From Cryptomeria japonica (lineage: Eukaryota; Streptophyta; Pinopsida; Cupressales; Cupressaceae), in assembly GCF_030272615.1 (NCBI RefSeq), contig NC_081405.1, forward strand, positions 315,290,541 through 315,354,540: a DNA stretch of 64,000 bases, in the 5' to 3' direction. Shown one piece after another: positions 1-12,599 of this stretch (the stretch's first letter is position 1; every line of letters starts with the position of its first letter). A model generated the notes under the pieces. It had not been told where the DNA came from and made no database searches. It saw nothing but the letters and a program-made list of their open reading frames with translations. The translations under genes were made by a program, and so were the position numbers.

Positions 1-1142
1 GTAAACATTCTCAATCTCCTTCTCAAATTGCTTGGTGTGGATCATAATAGAACCTTTTCCCACAATTGGAACTATTCCATTATTCCCCATTTTGATCTTA
101 GATTTGATATATTTGTCAATAAATGAGAAAAAGCACTCATTTCCACTCATGTGGTTACTACAACCGTTGTCCAAATACCAGACCTCTATATTGCCTTATT
201 CACCAATATTGCACATGATGAAGGTTGTGGACTGATTATTTTCACCCACATTCACATCAGCCATATTTGTATTCTGCCTTGGCTGGTACCTTGGCTTTTC
301 TAAAAATCTCTTGCATAATGCCTTGAAGAATTCTATATTGCTTTTGTCATACCTCTGATTTGAGCTGCTATGCTTCCTGGCTTATTTGGAATTATTTTGA
401 GAGCTACTTTCTCCCTCTTAGTTTTTTACTTGTCCAGAGCTATCTTCATTGCCACAACCTCTGCCACTTGAGCTCTTTCCACCATTTCTTCCTCTCCCCC
501 TGCCTCTTGCATTGGCTTGAGCTTTGAATTCTTTCTCTTGGGAAGATGTAGAAAACCTATTTAGGTACTTCTCATGGGTTTGAAATCCTTTGCCTCTTCA
601 ATGGTGATCACTATTGCATCAAACTTTGAAGGCAAACTTTGAAAGATTTTCTCAACAATCCTCTACTCCTTCACAGTTTCTCCATTTGACATCAACTAGT
701 TCAACAAACTAGAGACTCTTGTATGAAAATCTAAAATGGACTCGTTGTCTTTCATTTGCAGAGTCTCAAAATCTCTCCTAAGCATTTAGAGATTTGCCAA
801 TCTAACTTTATCAGTCCCCTTGTAACTAGTTTGGAGGATTTCCCACACTTCCTTAACATAGTTAGTTGCTGCTATTATGGGAAATATTTCCTCTGTCAAG
901 GCTAGTTCGATCAAACTCAATGCCTTAGCATCTTTTCTCCTTGTCTCCCTTAGGTTGTTCTTTTGATTGTTTGTGAGGGTAGCATACTAAGCTGGATCAG
1001 TTATATCCAAAAACCCATTGACACAAAGCTTCCATAAATTGTTTGCAACCATGATGTTCTTCATCTTCTTGGCCCAAACATCATAATTTTTTCCATTAAC
1101 GGATGTTGGTTGTTGCCAGTTCTTTCCTTCATCTATAGCCAT
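1..1142 (-). pseudogene. Ty1-copia gag to protease, broken, runs off window start
   Basis: Gag polyprotein and start of pol of a Ty1-copia retrotransposon, read from the ATG at 1142 towards position 1. The N-terminus reads MAIDEGKNWQQPTSVNGKNY followed by DVWAKKMKNIM, the usual plant copia gag opening of the UBN2 (gag_2) family. Near position 180 to 120 the protein reads WYLDNGCSNHMSG, the copia protease/GAG-pre-integrase junction. The normal protease site is D-S/T-G; here it is D-N-G, so the active site is altered. Several in-frame stops (for example after GFLDITDPA) and at least one frame change show it is dead. The rest of pol would lie outside the window. The family call is secure; the clade is not. 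Confidence 0.88.
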
Positions 1143-1210
1143 GTCTCCTACACATAAAATGTAAATACCCTAGAAAAACAAATGCCCTTCTCACAAGGAT
1201 TTAGGATCTA

Positions 1211-1222
1211 TGGCTCTATAGC
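1211..1222 (-). promoter_or_regulatory. degenerate primer binding site of the copia element
   Basis: The minus strand reads GCTATAGAGCCA, close to the TGGTATCAGAGCCA complement of initiator tRNA-Met used by plant copia elements. It sits directly after a CA that could end the 5' LTR and 68 bases upstream of the gag ATG. It is one base short and has substitutions, so the call rests mainly on position. Confidence 0.5.
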
Positions 1223-1899
1223 TGGGAAGACCTAAAATACATAGAGACTACTATCTCAATCCCCAAATATATAGGAGAAAACCCACAAAGAGTAAAGTAA
1301 AAACACACATTTCTATTTTCTATTGAGCTAGAAATGATTTAAAAAAAATACAAAACAAATTAAAACACAAAATCTACTGATTACAAACTACTAGACATTG
1401 ATCAGGAGCTGCTTTCAACTACAAAATATAGAGCTTCTCTAAGCTCACTATGAATCAATACTCACTTGGAGCTACATATAGTCAACAACAATCACTGCTA
1501 AACTAACAAACCATACAGTCAGGAGCTATCTTTACTCAACTTACGAAACACACACAAGCTACTGTTGTGAACTAAATTCTTTGCACTCACTCTCGAGCTG
1601 TACTTCTTCTCTGATCTATTAATATGAACTCTACTAGACACTCTGCTCTTCTTTCTGAGCTACCTGTAATCTGGAGAACATTCTCCCTTTTTTTCTTGCG
1701 GTTGTCCTCTCAAAAATTCCCCCCCCCCCAAATAAAAAATTCAAAATCATAGCTACCACATAAATTTCTCTTCAGTCTGCAATTTGTGTCAAGAGCTGTT
1801 GAGGTGGAGATCCCAACCAAATATTCTCCAAGATTTCTTTTGTATCTCTCCTCACATGTAGGTGGGGAGTTATGTTGGGGGATGGTAGCTCAGACAACA
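1223..1899 (-). repeat. probable 5' LTR of the copia element
   Basis: On the minus strand this stretch begins TGTTGTCTGAGCTACC and ends TCTTCCCA, giving TG...CA termini of about 677 bp directly upstream of the primer site and gag. It contains a C-run near 1720 and no gene. The partner 3' LTR would lie outside the window, so the outer boundary is inferred only from the terminal dinucleotide. The 129-residue plus-strand reading frame at 1786-2175 lies across this boundary and is treated as chance. Confidence 0.45.
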
Positions 1900-3589
1900 T
1901 TAAATTCCAACATTGCTCCATACCAACCCAGACGAATCTCCTTTGAATTTGATCTAATTTTTTATCCCAAGAAGTTGGGATGTGAAAAAGAGAGACGCTT
2001 TAAACTGAAGTTCTTTGCAAAGAATCTTTTAGAAGCGAAATCTTACCAGCACTGCACAGGACCACAACTTTCCATCGAGCCAACTTCCTCTCAATTTTTT
2101 TCCAATAGGACTTTAACATATTTTCATTTATTTTCTTGCCTTGTGAGATTTATCACAAGAGATAACATCTTATGAAGACTCGCATAGGCACCAATTCGTG
2201 CACACTTATTGAGAACATCTATGAAGGATGCAACCAGATGACATAAATGAGTGGATGACACAATGGTCTGTCAGAGGGAGTAAATAAATGAGGATACTTT
2301 CAACATAATTTTCCTTACAATACCTAATTATTTATTGTTATTCATATTATGTTGACCTATATTTTTTTATTCTTACCTACCGATTTGAGTCAAGATCTTG
2401 GTCATGATAGTCTGTTAGCAAGATATGACTCTTTGGCTTCTCTATGTTTTTCTTTTTATCTCCGTTTGTATTGTCTTATTTTTATTTTGATAATGTTTCC
2501 TTTTTGTTTTTGTGCAACCAAATGAAGAGCGTTGTAGGGTGCTAAGTAAGGAGAAATATGAGGCGGTAGCTTGGGACAAGTGTTTTAAAATAACAAAAAT
2601 TTATTTCTTCCCACTATTTCATATATAGAATTCCCATTTTTCACTACTTCCCAAAACCCAGTAGTATTTTATTTATTTTTGTATTATCATTTTTACTCAC
2701 TCACTTACATAATTACTTGTTTTCACTATAGGCTTCTATATATCTTGGTGTATAATGCAACAATACAAACAAGTAGATTTGAGTTCTCATACATGTATTC
2801 ATTTTTACATCCATATATATAAATTACATAGGTTTTAAGATTGATGCAATAAAATAATATCGTACTCATATGTATGATGTTCTTGAGTATATAATGAATG
2901 TTCATCATTACACTAGATATGTACATGCAAAAAAATAATATGCATTATGATTACTTTGTAAAGAAGTACATACAACCATAAATAGTATATTTATTTTGTT
3001 AATCTTCAATAGTAGTAACATACACACTTGCAAACATAGACATAGTGAAGCTCAATTGACTTGTCTAATCGGTATTTAAATCATTATGTATATAAAGATT
3101 TAATTTTATTGAATAGATTTCCATGTAACCAAGATCCTTGACTATTTATACCCAAGAGTAAGCAGATTTGTATCCATATATGATTTTTTTTTTAAATACA
3201 CATATCCACCTAGACAAAGATAATTTATAGTAAAAATTGTATAGTTAACTTAAATTTTAATGCATAAGGTGAATAAGATATTCAAGCAAATAAATGCTTT
3301 TCTAAGAGATTTATTCTCCTTATCACTTACTTGAATTCAATAAGGAATGTCTTTAAATGGATTTAGACTCACCAACATATTCATATTTCATTTTAGTCCT
3401 TACAAAGTAAGAATATATTAAATATCTATAGACATTGAGGATATTTCATTTTCATTTTCGTTCCCAATGTAATAATGGAGGAACGCCAAGTTTGCACTCT
3501 TTACTTTTGTTATCATTACATAATGAAAATATTTCAAATGAATAATTTTTCTTTATTATTTCATTTTAAGGAGCATCTTTAGGCTCAAT
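1900..3589. other. AT-rich, nothing recognised
   Basis: No coding similarity, terminal repeats or RNA gene could be recognised on either strand. The short reading frame at 2726-2926 on the minus strand is low-complexity and unsupported. Confidence 0.6.
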
Positions 3590-4035
3590 GTTAGTATTAT
3601 GGTTAGAATTAAGGTTTAAATTATTGCTAGGGTTAGGGTTATGATAATGGTAAAAATTATATGAAATAATTATCAATATTTGTCATATGTGAAGGGTGAC
3701 ATAATTCGTAATTAATTTAATCACTAAACATGTAGTGAAATAGTAAGGGTTAGGGATAGGTTTAGGGTGAAGATTAGCATTATGGTTAGAGTTAAGGTGT
3801 ACATCATTATGAGGGCTACGATTAGGGTTCACATGAAGGTTAGGGTTTGGTTTAGGTTTATAATTATGGTTAGGGTTAGGATTTAGGATTAATGTTAGGA
3901 TTAGGGTTAAGGTTAGGGTTAAGGTTACTATTATGGTCAAGGATAAGGTTTACATCATTTTTAAGGTTATGCTTATGATTAGGGCTAGGTTTCAAGGTTA
4001 AGGTTATGATAATGGTTAGGGTTAGGATTATAATT
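3590..4035 (+). repeat. degenerate interstitial telomere-like repeat
   Basis: About 450 bases are dominated by GGTTAG, GGTTAGGG, GGTTAAGG and GGTTTAGG units on the plus strand, with the tightest run near 3890-3930. Most units are TTAGGG-like hexamers; the plant TTTAGGG heptamer also occurs (GGTTTAGGGTGA near 3760, GGATTTAGGA near 3880). The units are interrupted and mutated, and single-copy DNA lies on both sides, so this is an internal relic rather than a chromosome end. Confidence 0.8.
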
Positions 4036-4494
4036 TGATTGATGATTATTTAATGTCACACATCTTCGAGAATCATGTATTACAAATAAATAGTACCACA
4101 AAATATGTTATGAAAAATAAAATATATTAGTAGTGGAATTTTTATACATTGTCACACACTTAAAATTTATTTTAAATGGTATTATGTCTTTTATATTATA
4201 ATATAATTCAAACAAATTTGATAAATATTCTAAAAAATGTTTGATATTTTGTTGCTATACATTTAACATTTCAAATATATTTATTGAACATGCATTTAAA
4301 AAATATATTTAAAGCCACACATTTAGAAAACCGCATGTATAACAATTAATATTGTTGTCATTTCAATTTACATAGAGGAGAAAAAAATACATGCTTCTCT
4401 ATAGTGAACTTGAATAAATGAGAAGTAATGAAGTTCAAATAAGAATTAACTATAGGAATAGTAATTCACTCTAATGGTGTAAATACATCATGAA

Positions 4495-4875
4495 TTATTC
4501 AGTGATGAGTATGGTATTACGACCCTTATTTGGAACATGATTATGATCTACTTCTTTAATCATATTTTGAAATCTGAACACTATTACAGATACCTCACAA
4601 GCTTTTTTCGCAACATCTTCCATTTTCAATATTTCAAGTTCTTTGACATCATTGATCATTAAGATCGTGTTTCCAATTTCTTTGACAATTTTGTTGTAGC
4701 ATTCTAAAATAATTATCATGCATTTGTCAATAGGAGTTTCAACAAAATTGTTTGAGCTTATAGAGGCAATTGGGATTTGAACAATGATTTCTAATTTGTT
4801 CTGTGAAACATTCATATTTCCAAGTATTTGCTGAAAATAAAAAAGAGTGAAATTAAGGTTAGTATTTGGGAACAA
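4495..4875 (-). CDS. hypothetical protein, 126 residues
   Basis: An open frame of 126 codons in DNA that is otherwise very AT-rich and full of stops, which makes it slightly notable. The protein is rich in Ile, Asn and Val, with a helical-looking middle (CYNKIVKEIGNTILM) and no signal peptide, zinc motif or catalytic motif that I recognise. The start is uncertain: an internal Met (MNVSQNKLEI) follows a hydrophobic lead. It lies on the same strand as the Pif1 helicase remnant about 1 kb upstream, but nothing ties them together. It could be a remnant of a larger element gene or chance. Confidence 0.25.
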   Translation of the reverse strand: MFPNTNLNFTLFYFQQILGNMNVSQNKLEIIVQIPIASISSNNFVETPIDKCMIIILECYNKIVKEIGNTILMINDVKELEILKMEDVAKKACEVSVIVFRFQNMIKEVDHNHVPNKGRNTILITE

Positions 4876-5029
4876 TGACCATAAAAAATAATCATAAATT
4901 GTGATGAAAATAGAAAATTACCATATTTAGTAGCAAAAACAATCTATGAAATAAATAATGAAAACATTTATTAGTAATTGAATTTTATTAAATCATTACA
5001 ATAAGATGTTAGTTGTCTTACTATGTTTT

Positions 5030-5434
5030 TGAATATGGGAAAACAGGTTTTGATGGGTCCCTAAAACCCATTACAGTCAGAAAATCAAAATATAAACATT
5101 ACAACCCAACAAAAAGACAACAAACAAAAGAAAGACAACTGGCGAACTAAATGCCAACAAACAAGAGAATGTGGATTATAGACCAAAAAAGACCGACAGT
5201 AGTCCAGGCTTAAGTTAATTTCTAAAGCATCTCCGCTACTTCAAGCTCCATCTGTTCCATGTTGTCCGATGCCCGCTTAATCTCCTCAATCTCCTTACTG
5301 TGGCTTTGCATCCTTTTAGTGGTTGCTCTTGTTCTTCTCCCTAGCCCTGTGTCCCTATAATATGGGGTGTCATCCTTAACATGTTTAATGTCACTAAAAT
5401 TATTTAGATCAACACAAAAAAAATCTAAAACCAT
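5030..5434 (-). mobile_element. 5'-truncated retroposon copy (family of 12.6-14.65 kb)
   Basis: The minus strand encodes KDDTPYYRDTGLGRRTRATT followed by KRMQSHSKEIEEIKR and DNMEQMELEVAEML, then about 190 bases of 3' tail ending near GGGTTTTAGGGACCCATCA and TTCCCATATTCAAAAA. The same C-terminus and tail occur at 14.28-14.65 kb. Only the last ~50 codons and the tail are present, a 5' truncation as expected of target-primed reverse transcription. No poly(A) is obvious. The first ~20 residues of the open frame (from MVLDFFC) are probably flanking sequence read through. Confidence 0.75.
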
Positions 5435-5924
5435 AAGAAAATGATGTTGAATAAAGAAAATTAGCCTTTATATTTGATTAAATTATTTAAATCAAAATAT
5501 ATTCAATGACATTAAATCTTGAGAATTTTAATACAGAATGATTGTTTGTTTAAATTAGATACGAATAGTCATTCATGAATGTGTCAATTTTTCTTTCCAA
5601 TCATAATATGTATATATATTATCTTATTAATTTTACATAGAACTATTTACATCTCATAAAAATATTATTTAATAAAATATATTTTAGCCTAACTAAACCT
5701 CAAATATATTATTAAAAAAAAATTATACATTTTTTTCACCTCAAATAATTAATTTGCATCAATCAATGTGTTTCCACTACCAAACTCTTTGAATATCCAA
5801 TAAATTGAACCAAGTGTGGATTTTTATTGTCAAGTGTTTGGGTGAAGAGAGAAAGGATCATGATATCAAGAGAAGAGAGAAGAATTGTAGCATTGCTAAT
5901 TATTTAGAGAAGTACAAAGTGCAA
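5435..5924. other. AT-rich spacer, nothing recognised
   Basis: No open frame or repeat could be recognised between the retroposon fragment and the helicase remnant. Confidence 0.5.
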
Positions 5925-6682
5925 GAGTGTGGGACCTATATCAATAGTATCTTTTTCTAGTGTCAAACCTTGTGAATTATGTGTGGTTAAAGCCAAAGCC
6001 TATCTCAATGGAATTTGCTTTGTTCTAGCTCTGTCAATTGCTGCAATTAGAACTCTTTGGGGCTGGTGATCGTCAAATGGAATTCCTAAGTAACTGTCAA
6101 AATCTACAAGTACATATAATAGTGGAAGAGTTGGTGCACTTCTAGGTGTATATACAATACTTCGAATATATCCTAGTGCTCCATTGACAAGATCTTTTTC
6201 TATCTATTAGTTCGAAGTTAACATTACCCTTGCATTTTTGCTGAGTAATAGTTCTATGTGAATCTCATCATTTCCATCTCATTCTATAGAATTGTGTGTG
6301 TTTTGTTTTTACTTGACAATGATTCATGCAACGGGGTTTTTTAATGAGTATAGTTTTCTCTTGTTATGAGTGTGCACAATATCATTTGTTGAGAATAGAT
6401 GAACACTATTTTTGGACTCATCATTTGTTGCAATACTCATATTTCTGTTTGATCTCGACATATGTAACATCCAATCATCTATTGTAGGATTGCATCCTGT
6501 ATGTTTGTGAGAAGAAGACAAAATCTTTCTTGTTCATTTCTTTGTCCATTTTGTCTAAAAATATGGCTCAAAGTAACTAGAATTTTGAATTCTTCCCACA
6601 GTAGCCTTGCACGCCTTCTACTTTCATATGATGGTCTATCATTGATAGGAGGCATTTGTGCCATATCTCCAACCAATATCAT
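5925..6682 (-). pseudogene. Pif1-family DNA helicase C-terminal half, broken
   Basis: A superfamily 1B helicase remnant. From 6682 downwards the protein reads MILVGDMAQMPPINDRPSYE (helicase motif III region, normally VGDxxQLPPV), LWEEFKILVTLSHIFRQNGQ, NPTIDDWMLHMSRS, VHLFSTNDIVHTHNKRKL, then in later frames DLVNGALGYIRSIVYTP and, near 5985, ALALTTHNSQGLTLEKD followed by TIDIG, the motif VI region. Lesions include frame changes near 6500 and 6320 and stops in KQIPLR*ALALTT. The Walker A part upstream is missing. Such proteins occur as host Pif1 genes and as the helicase of Helitrons; no Rep domain or Helitron ends are visible here, so which it was cannot be decided. Confidence 0.88.
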
Positions 6683-7325
6683 GGATATATCTAAAAAATA
6701 TTATAATACACATATTCAGAAATAAGAAAATGTGTTGAAATGTAGATCTATTATTCTAAGAAACTTAATATTAAACATACCTCCAAAACTTTAATGACTA
6801 TTTTCTGGAAATGCTTGTCGAAGATGAGAGTCTGTGTTTTCAAGTAGCATATCTCCTTCTTAAGAATCTTATTGCATAAATGAATAGAAAAAATACAACC
6901 ATTATTCCTAGTAAAAGCAAAATGTAAAATAAATTGTTCTTTATTCCTATTCAAATGCGAGGTGAAAGTGAAATGTCTCTCCTCTAATCATAATTCAATT
7001 CATATTGTTACAGTCATTGTACCATATTCTCTAGGTTTTATTTTGTCTTCCTTATCATCGGAGTTTCAATGGTGGTGCTTTAGGTGGCTGGTGTCAAGGA
7101 ATTTGTGACAGTATGGAATGGTTACAACCCACGTTAATCTTCACTTTTGCATGCATAATTGACAAGAATACAAAACACTTCTTTTTTCTTACACTGACAC
7201 TGGTGGTGACCTCTATCTGGTGCCATCATAGGTTACGCCTCTCGACGTAATTTTCATCTTATTCATTTGACCATATTAATAAGAAATAATTTAAGACTAT
7301 TAAAGCTAGTAGAGAGAGCAATAAA
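6683..7325. other. no recognisable gene
   Basis: Sequence upstream of the helicase remnant. The 67-codon minus-strand frame at 6751-6954 does not resemble the expected helicase N-terminal region and is unsupported. Confidence 0.5.
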
Positions 7326-8916
7326 TGGCCCCCTACACAGTCAGGGTGGATTAAAATTGATTTTGATGGGGCGGCAATTGGTAACCCAGGTAAGGGTGTA
7401 CATGATGTATTGCTAGAAATGGTGAGGGAATCATTATTGCTCAGGATTCAGAATCAATAGGAATGAGAACTAATAACATAGCAAAGATAAGAGCATCTTT
7501 TCTAGGCTTACAAATGGGTCTTGGAACTAAAGAAAAGAGAATTCACTTAGAAGGTGACTCCCTGATTGTTGTCAACGCAATTCAGATTAACATATCACCA
7601 AATTGGTTGATGGCTAAATAGTTAATCGCGATACAATAAATAATTGAGAAATTGGAAGACTTTAGAATATCCCACATCTATAGGAAAGGGATCCAAGAAG
7701 TGGATATGTAGGCAAAAAATGCTCCCATTAATATTTAATTTCTATTATTTGATAATAAAAATGCCATAACAAGTGTCCTATCACTTTGTTCTACCGATTA
7801 TAATAATTTGAATTTTGTAATAAATGACGGGCTATTTGTTTTAGTCTCCAGGGAAATTTGAATCTAATGCCTATCATTAATTTAAGTTAGGACCTCATGA
7901 TAGGTGGGTAAAGGTACTCCAACTGATGGGATGGACAACAAAGGAGTATTAATAAGACCAAGAGCGTAAGTCGGCTAAATCAATCGATCAATTGCTTAGT
8001 GATTTAAGCATATCTTGTAGCAATCAATTAATTGGGATAGGAAAAGTACCTGACTTACTATTTTGGCAGTAGGTGGATATGACTCTAAATAAGGAAGGGA
8101 TAAGATAGCTAATGTCACTCGAAGTAATCATCAAGTGAGTTGGCTCCTGGAAACTTGATCATCCAAAATCATGATGGAAAATCCATGAAATGACAGATTT
8201 GAAATCAAGAAGTAGTGTGACTTCTCAAGGTGGATTTAAATTATAATTAACTTTAGAAAGGATGAAGTTTTGAGAATGACAAGCTACTCCTAAATATCAT
8301 GATTTTCTTATCAGATAAGAATTACTTGCTTGATGGAGACCCCAATTCATCTGCTTGCCAAGAAGAGGCAAATTTCCTTCTTAGCGAAAATTATAGACAA
8401 GAGGCTAAATACCATTCTGAAATACAAGCACCCCTTAATGTTATATTCGATCAAATCCTTTCCGGGTGAGGAGTTTGTAATGGTAAACCATAGGTTTCGG
8501 GTAAATATAGACATTTGATCAAAGATTTAGATAGAGGTTTAAGTAAAGGAATGGCTAGCAACGTATTCAAAGCAATTTTAAAAAATCAGTTCTTGGGTGG
8601 TTTAGAGGATATATTTAGGAACTGTGTAAATTTTTGGATTCCTCTTCCTAATGACTTTGACAGACGGGGTGAGGAAATCCCAAAATAGCCAATTATTCTC
8701 TTGGATGATGAAACAGACAACTAGGACCACAAGGAGAAAGCAATAAGAAATCTAAATTTCCTTCTAAACTGGATAAATGTGCTTGTCAACCTAGCATTCG
8801 ACTGGATCATGAATTTCATCAAATTGGAGGGCCTGGAGTAGACGACTCAATAAATTAACATGGAAAGAGAAGGCCTAATGGAGGATGAAGATATGTACTA
8901 CGATTCTGAAGGTTAG
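7326..8916 (+). pseudogene. LINE ORF2 C-terminal part with RNase H, broken
   Basis: Begins with an RNase H domain: WPPTQSGWIKIDFDGAA, IGNPG, then after a frameshift ARNGEGIIIAQDSESIG, TNNIAKIRASFLGLQMG, HLEGDSLIVVNAI and YRKGIQEVDM. This is the LINE-type RNase H with its DG, GNPG and EGDS motifs. The catalytic glutamate normally in NIAE is lysine (NIAK) and several TAG/TAA stops follow. Further downstream pieces such as NQFLGGLEDIF, NFWIPLPNDFD and MEDEDMYYDSEG* suggest an extended C-terminus ending near 8916. Endonuclease and RT are absent, so this is a 5'-truncated insertion. Confidence 0.8.
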
Positions 8917-9215
8917 ACTAGAAAGAAATGTTCCCCTGTGCCTATGTTTTTGAATTTTTAATGTTAGCCTGATTATTATCTCGGCTGAGGGCATTTTTAT
9001 AATTTTATGATGGTCCCTTTGAACTTGTAGACAGTGTCAGCTGAGAGCATTTTTGTAATTTTATGATTCCTCTTTGAGAACATAATTAGAACTATCTATT
9101 TAGTAGGTATACTACATTTATAGATGGGTTCCATCTATGTATATCTTATTTTATATCAATGAAGGGGATTGGCCCTATTCAATAGTTTAATTATCAAAAT
9201 AAAAAATAAAATTTT
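8917..9215 (+). other. probable LINE 3' UTR with A-rich end
   Basis: Non-coding tail after the last stop. It contains a near-duplicate phrase GAGGGCATTTTTATAATTTT / GAGAGCATTTTTGTAATTTT about 56 bases apart and ends in an A-rich run near 9195-9215 (AAAATAAAAAATAAAAT), the likely retroposition tail. Confidence 0.5.
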
Positions 9216-12200
9216 ATGATTTGTCATTAGAAATATAGAAAAGTGACAAAGTTTAAGATGCACAAATTTTCACATTTAGTAATATAATGTAAAATTATAT
9301 CTGTAGTAGAATAATCTTAAGGAGTTTAGTTAGGTTAACTTTATATGGTGGAGAAGACTACATAAACGATTTTGATAATGATAAATATTCAAAAATGCAT
9401 TACTTTGATAAAGAAGATATTAAATATTATCTTGAATAAAATATTTCCTTAAAATTAAACCATAAAGTTTCATAAATGAAGAAATATATTCAATAAATTT
9501 AATAGTTACATTATAGATCATCATATGTTATGTAAATGATATATTAAGACTATTATCCAATCAACCGACTAGTGTTTTTTAGTTATCTAAGTGATTTGTC
9601 CTTTTAATTCACTAAAAACAAATATCCAATATATTCATATTAAATATGATTGTAAATTTTGTGAAGTAAGATCATGATATAAGTGGTTTACCTCTAATCA
9701 TAGATTAGGTAGTCTCCCCACCATATTTCTATTATAAGTGGTTTGGCATTTTGAGGATGGTTTATAATAACATATATGACAAATGATTACTAAATCTAAG
9801 AACTACATGCATGTTTTACAATCACTATGACATGTTTTTAATCCACATAAACCATCAATATCTTTTATCTTTTTACTACCATCGAATCTTGATAGTATAG
9901 TGAACAGACAATGCATTAAATTATAGTATCACTTTCACTAAATAATTTAACTGTAAACAGGATTTAAATGCACATCATATGTTGATAACACCAATTTCTC
10001 TTTCTTGAATCATCTAAATGGATGTGTAAGAGTAGAAAGCAAATTTTATAAGAACACATTAATTATTAATTATTAACAAAATTGTCATATTAACTACAAT
10101 TTACTTGAGTTCACTACTCTTCAGATGGTATTAATAAATTTAATTGTTTAATTATCATCTATCACTTGTTTTTAGAATAATTTAGTCCATTAAAAATGAT
10201 TACCATTCAGTAGATCAAGTACACATAAGTTCGTGCATTTAATTTTACATTTGTATTTATTTTTCTCATTTATGTTTATATTTCCTTATAATGTTGACAA
10301 ATAATATTGATTTATATTATTAAACAACTACAAGAATTAATAATCATTGTAATTATAATTATCATTTATTGTCAATGCATTCTTCATACCACTATGTACG
10401 GATAATTGGATTAATATTAAATTTTATTCTAGATTTCATATATATACCTAGTTATCATAGAATGGTATTTTTTAACACTTTAGTTATCGTAATCTATGAA
10501 TAAAAGGTGCATGAATTGTTGACAAACTGCCTCAAACTAATGTATCATCATCTTCTAAAAAATTGGAATAGTATATAAAATGAAATTCAGTGGATCAAAT
10601 AGATGAATAATAAATATATATTATTTGTTAACATTTCCTAATGAAACATGGTATCATGACATGTAGTAATTATAGAATTTATATAGTTAGAACCATTGGA
10701 TTGAATTCATAAGCCAAAAGTGGCCTATTTGATAAATTAATTTGAAGGAATATTGACTAAGAAGACTAACAAAATTCAATTAATAAATATAAAAAATAGA
10801 AATATGTCCCCATATCAAGGAAAGTTACGAAGTAGGATATGTAGATTCTGTAGATGTGATGTTCACTAATATAATTTTACCAAGGAAAACTAATTTTCTA
10901 TTTAACATGTTTAATTTTTTATTAAACAGTCTTAGCTAGCATAATTGCATTGTAAGCTCATTCTGCAAACCCAAGCCAATAAAATATGAAGTAAATAAAT
11001 TGCTTTCATGTGCGTGTATATGTGTATCTTCATTCATAGTGAAACATAAAAATGTAAATATAAATTTAAACATTTTGTTTGTTCAATTGTAGTTAGTTCT
11101 CTTCTATTTTATAAGGAATTCTATGGAACTAATTTCCTAGTACAACATATGTGTCCCAAGATGAATTCTATAGACCAAAATAATGAAGGTGGAATCTGTA
11201 AGAAATATATTAGAGTAAAATGCTAGTACTAGTGAGAGATTTGATGAAAACATAGATTATGCAAGCAATCGTTAAAATAGATTAAGTGAATGGATTATAT
11301 TAAAATCACAATAGATGAGTAATGGAAATGTTCAAGTTTTCTTATGGTCTACTAATTAAATATATATAAAATTTTATAAAATTTAAATTATTTATTTGTG
11401 TGAATGCATAGAATTTAGTTTAATAATGTCCTCTATGGAGTATAATATTTGTTGAAACATTCAATAAGATAGCACAAGATGATTTCAGTCATTGAATGTT
11501 CTAAAAGAATTCATAACTCAATTATCATGCTAGAACTAGCATTAATTTATTATTAACTTAACTTCTCATCATACCATCACAATAAATCAATTTAATCATA
11601 TTCTTTCTTTTGCTTGTATTCTATTAGTTTATCCATACTTTTATGTACGAGCCTATAATAGAAATGAGGTATGTTTACCTATGATTTACACACTTAAATA
11701 TATGTGATTTTTTTCCCACATGAAAATTCACAAACCTATATTGTAATACTTCTCACATTTACGTTGTTTCATTTATATTTTTAGATCTAATATGTATGAT
11801 GATTCTTGTACATGATTATTCGAGATTATGTGTAACACCATTGTCTTTGTATTTGCATCATTATGGTACACTTGATTAGATACTTATAGCATTATTATAG
11901 TTGTTTATTTTATTATGTTATTATTATTTTAGTTAGTTATGCTCATGTATGACTGTGCAACTACTTTCATGTTAATGATGTTATACCCCATTCAAGGAAG
12001 TTGTATGCACATACAACCTTGATGTATGTTTAGTGGTTATAAGTATTGGAAATTTGTCTGCACATTCTCATAGGTCTGCATTATTCCATGGGGGTGGCTA
12101 TGAGAAAATACTACATTGGACAATTATCACTTACTTTACATGTCGTATTAATTTCAAGTATTATTTCATGTGTTATGACTACTATTATGCCTTAGGTACT

Positions 12201-12599
12201 ATGATTGTAAATATTCAAAAACCCATTTGTAATTTTTATAGCCAAACGTTCAAATTCAATTCCCATGTTCTAATTTACCTATATGATAAGAATAATGAAT
12301 CATGGGATATACTCAAATTAAGAGGTTAAATATCATTTGATAATCTATGGAATTAATGAATCATTTAGGTTCCATAGAGTTAATTGAATCTTGAAAATTT
12401 TCTTACATATGAATAACACTTTTTAGGAGTTGAGGATGATGTAAAGAACAAAACTAATAGTTGATTCTATCTAATAATTTGTTGTTTAGTTAAAATTGAG
12501 TGTATATTATAAAAAAAATTATTATGTCTTAGATGAGCTATAGTAGTATAGTTATTATTTTGTTTGGTATTAGATTTTTATGTTATAATTGTAGACCTC
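9216..12599. other. AT-rich, nothing recognised
   Basis: Over 3.3 kb of AT-rich DNA with no coding match, terminal repeats or tandem array visible to me. The 98-codon frame at 12033-12329 has no recognisable feature. Confidence 0.6.

Noticed and set aside
3590-4035. True chromosome end
   Set aside because: Repeats are degenerate and flanked by unrelated sequence on both sides.
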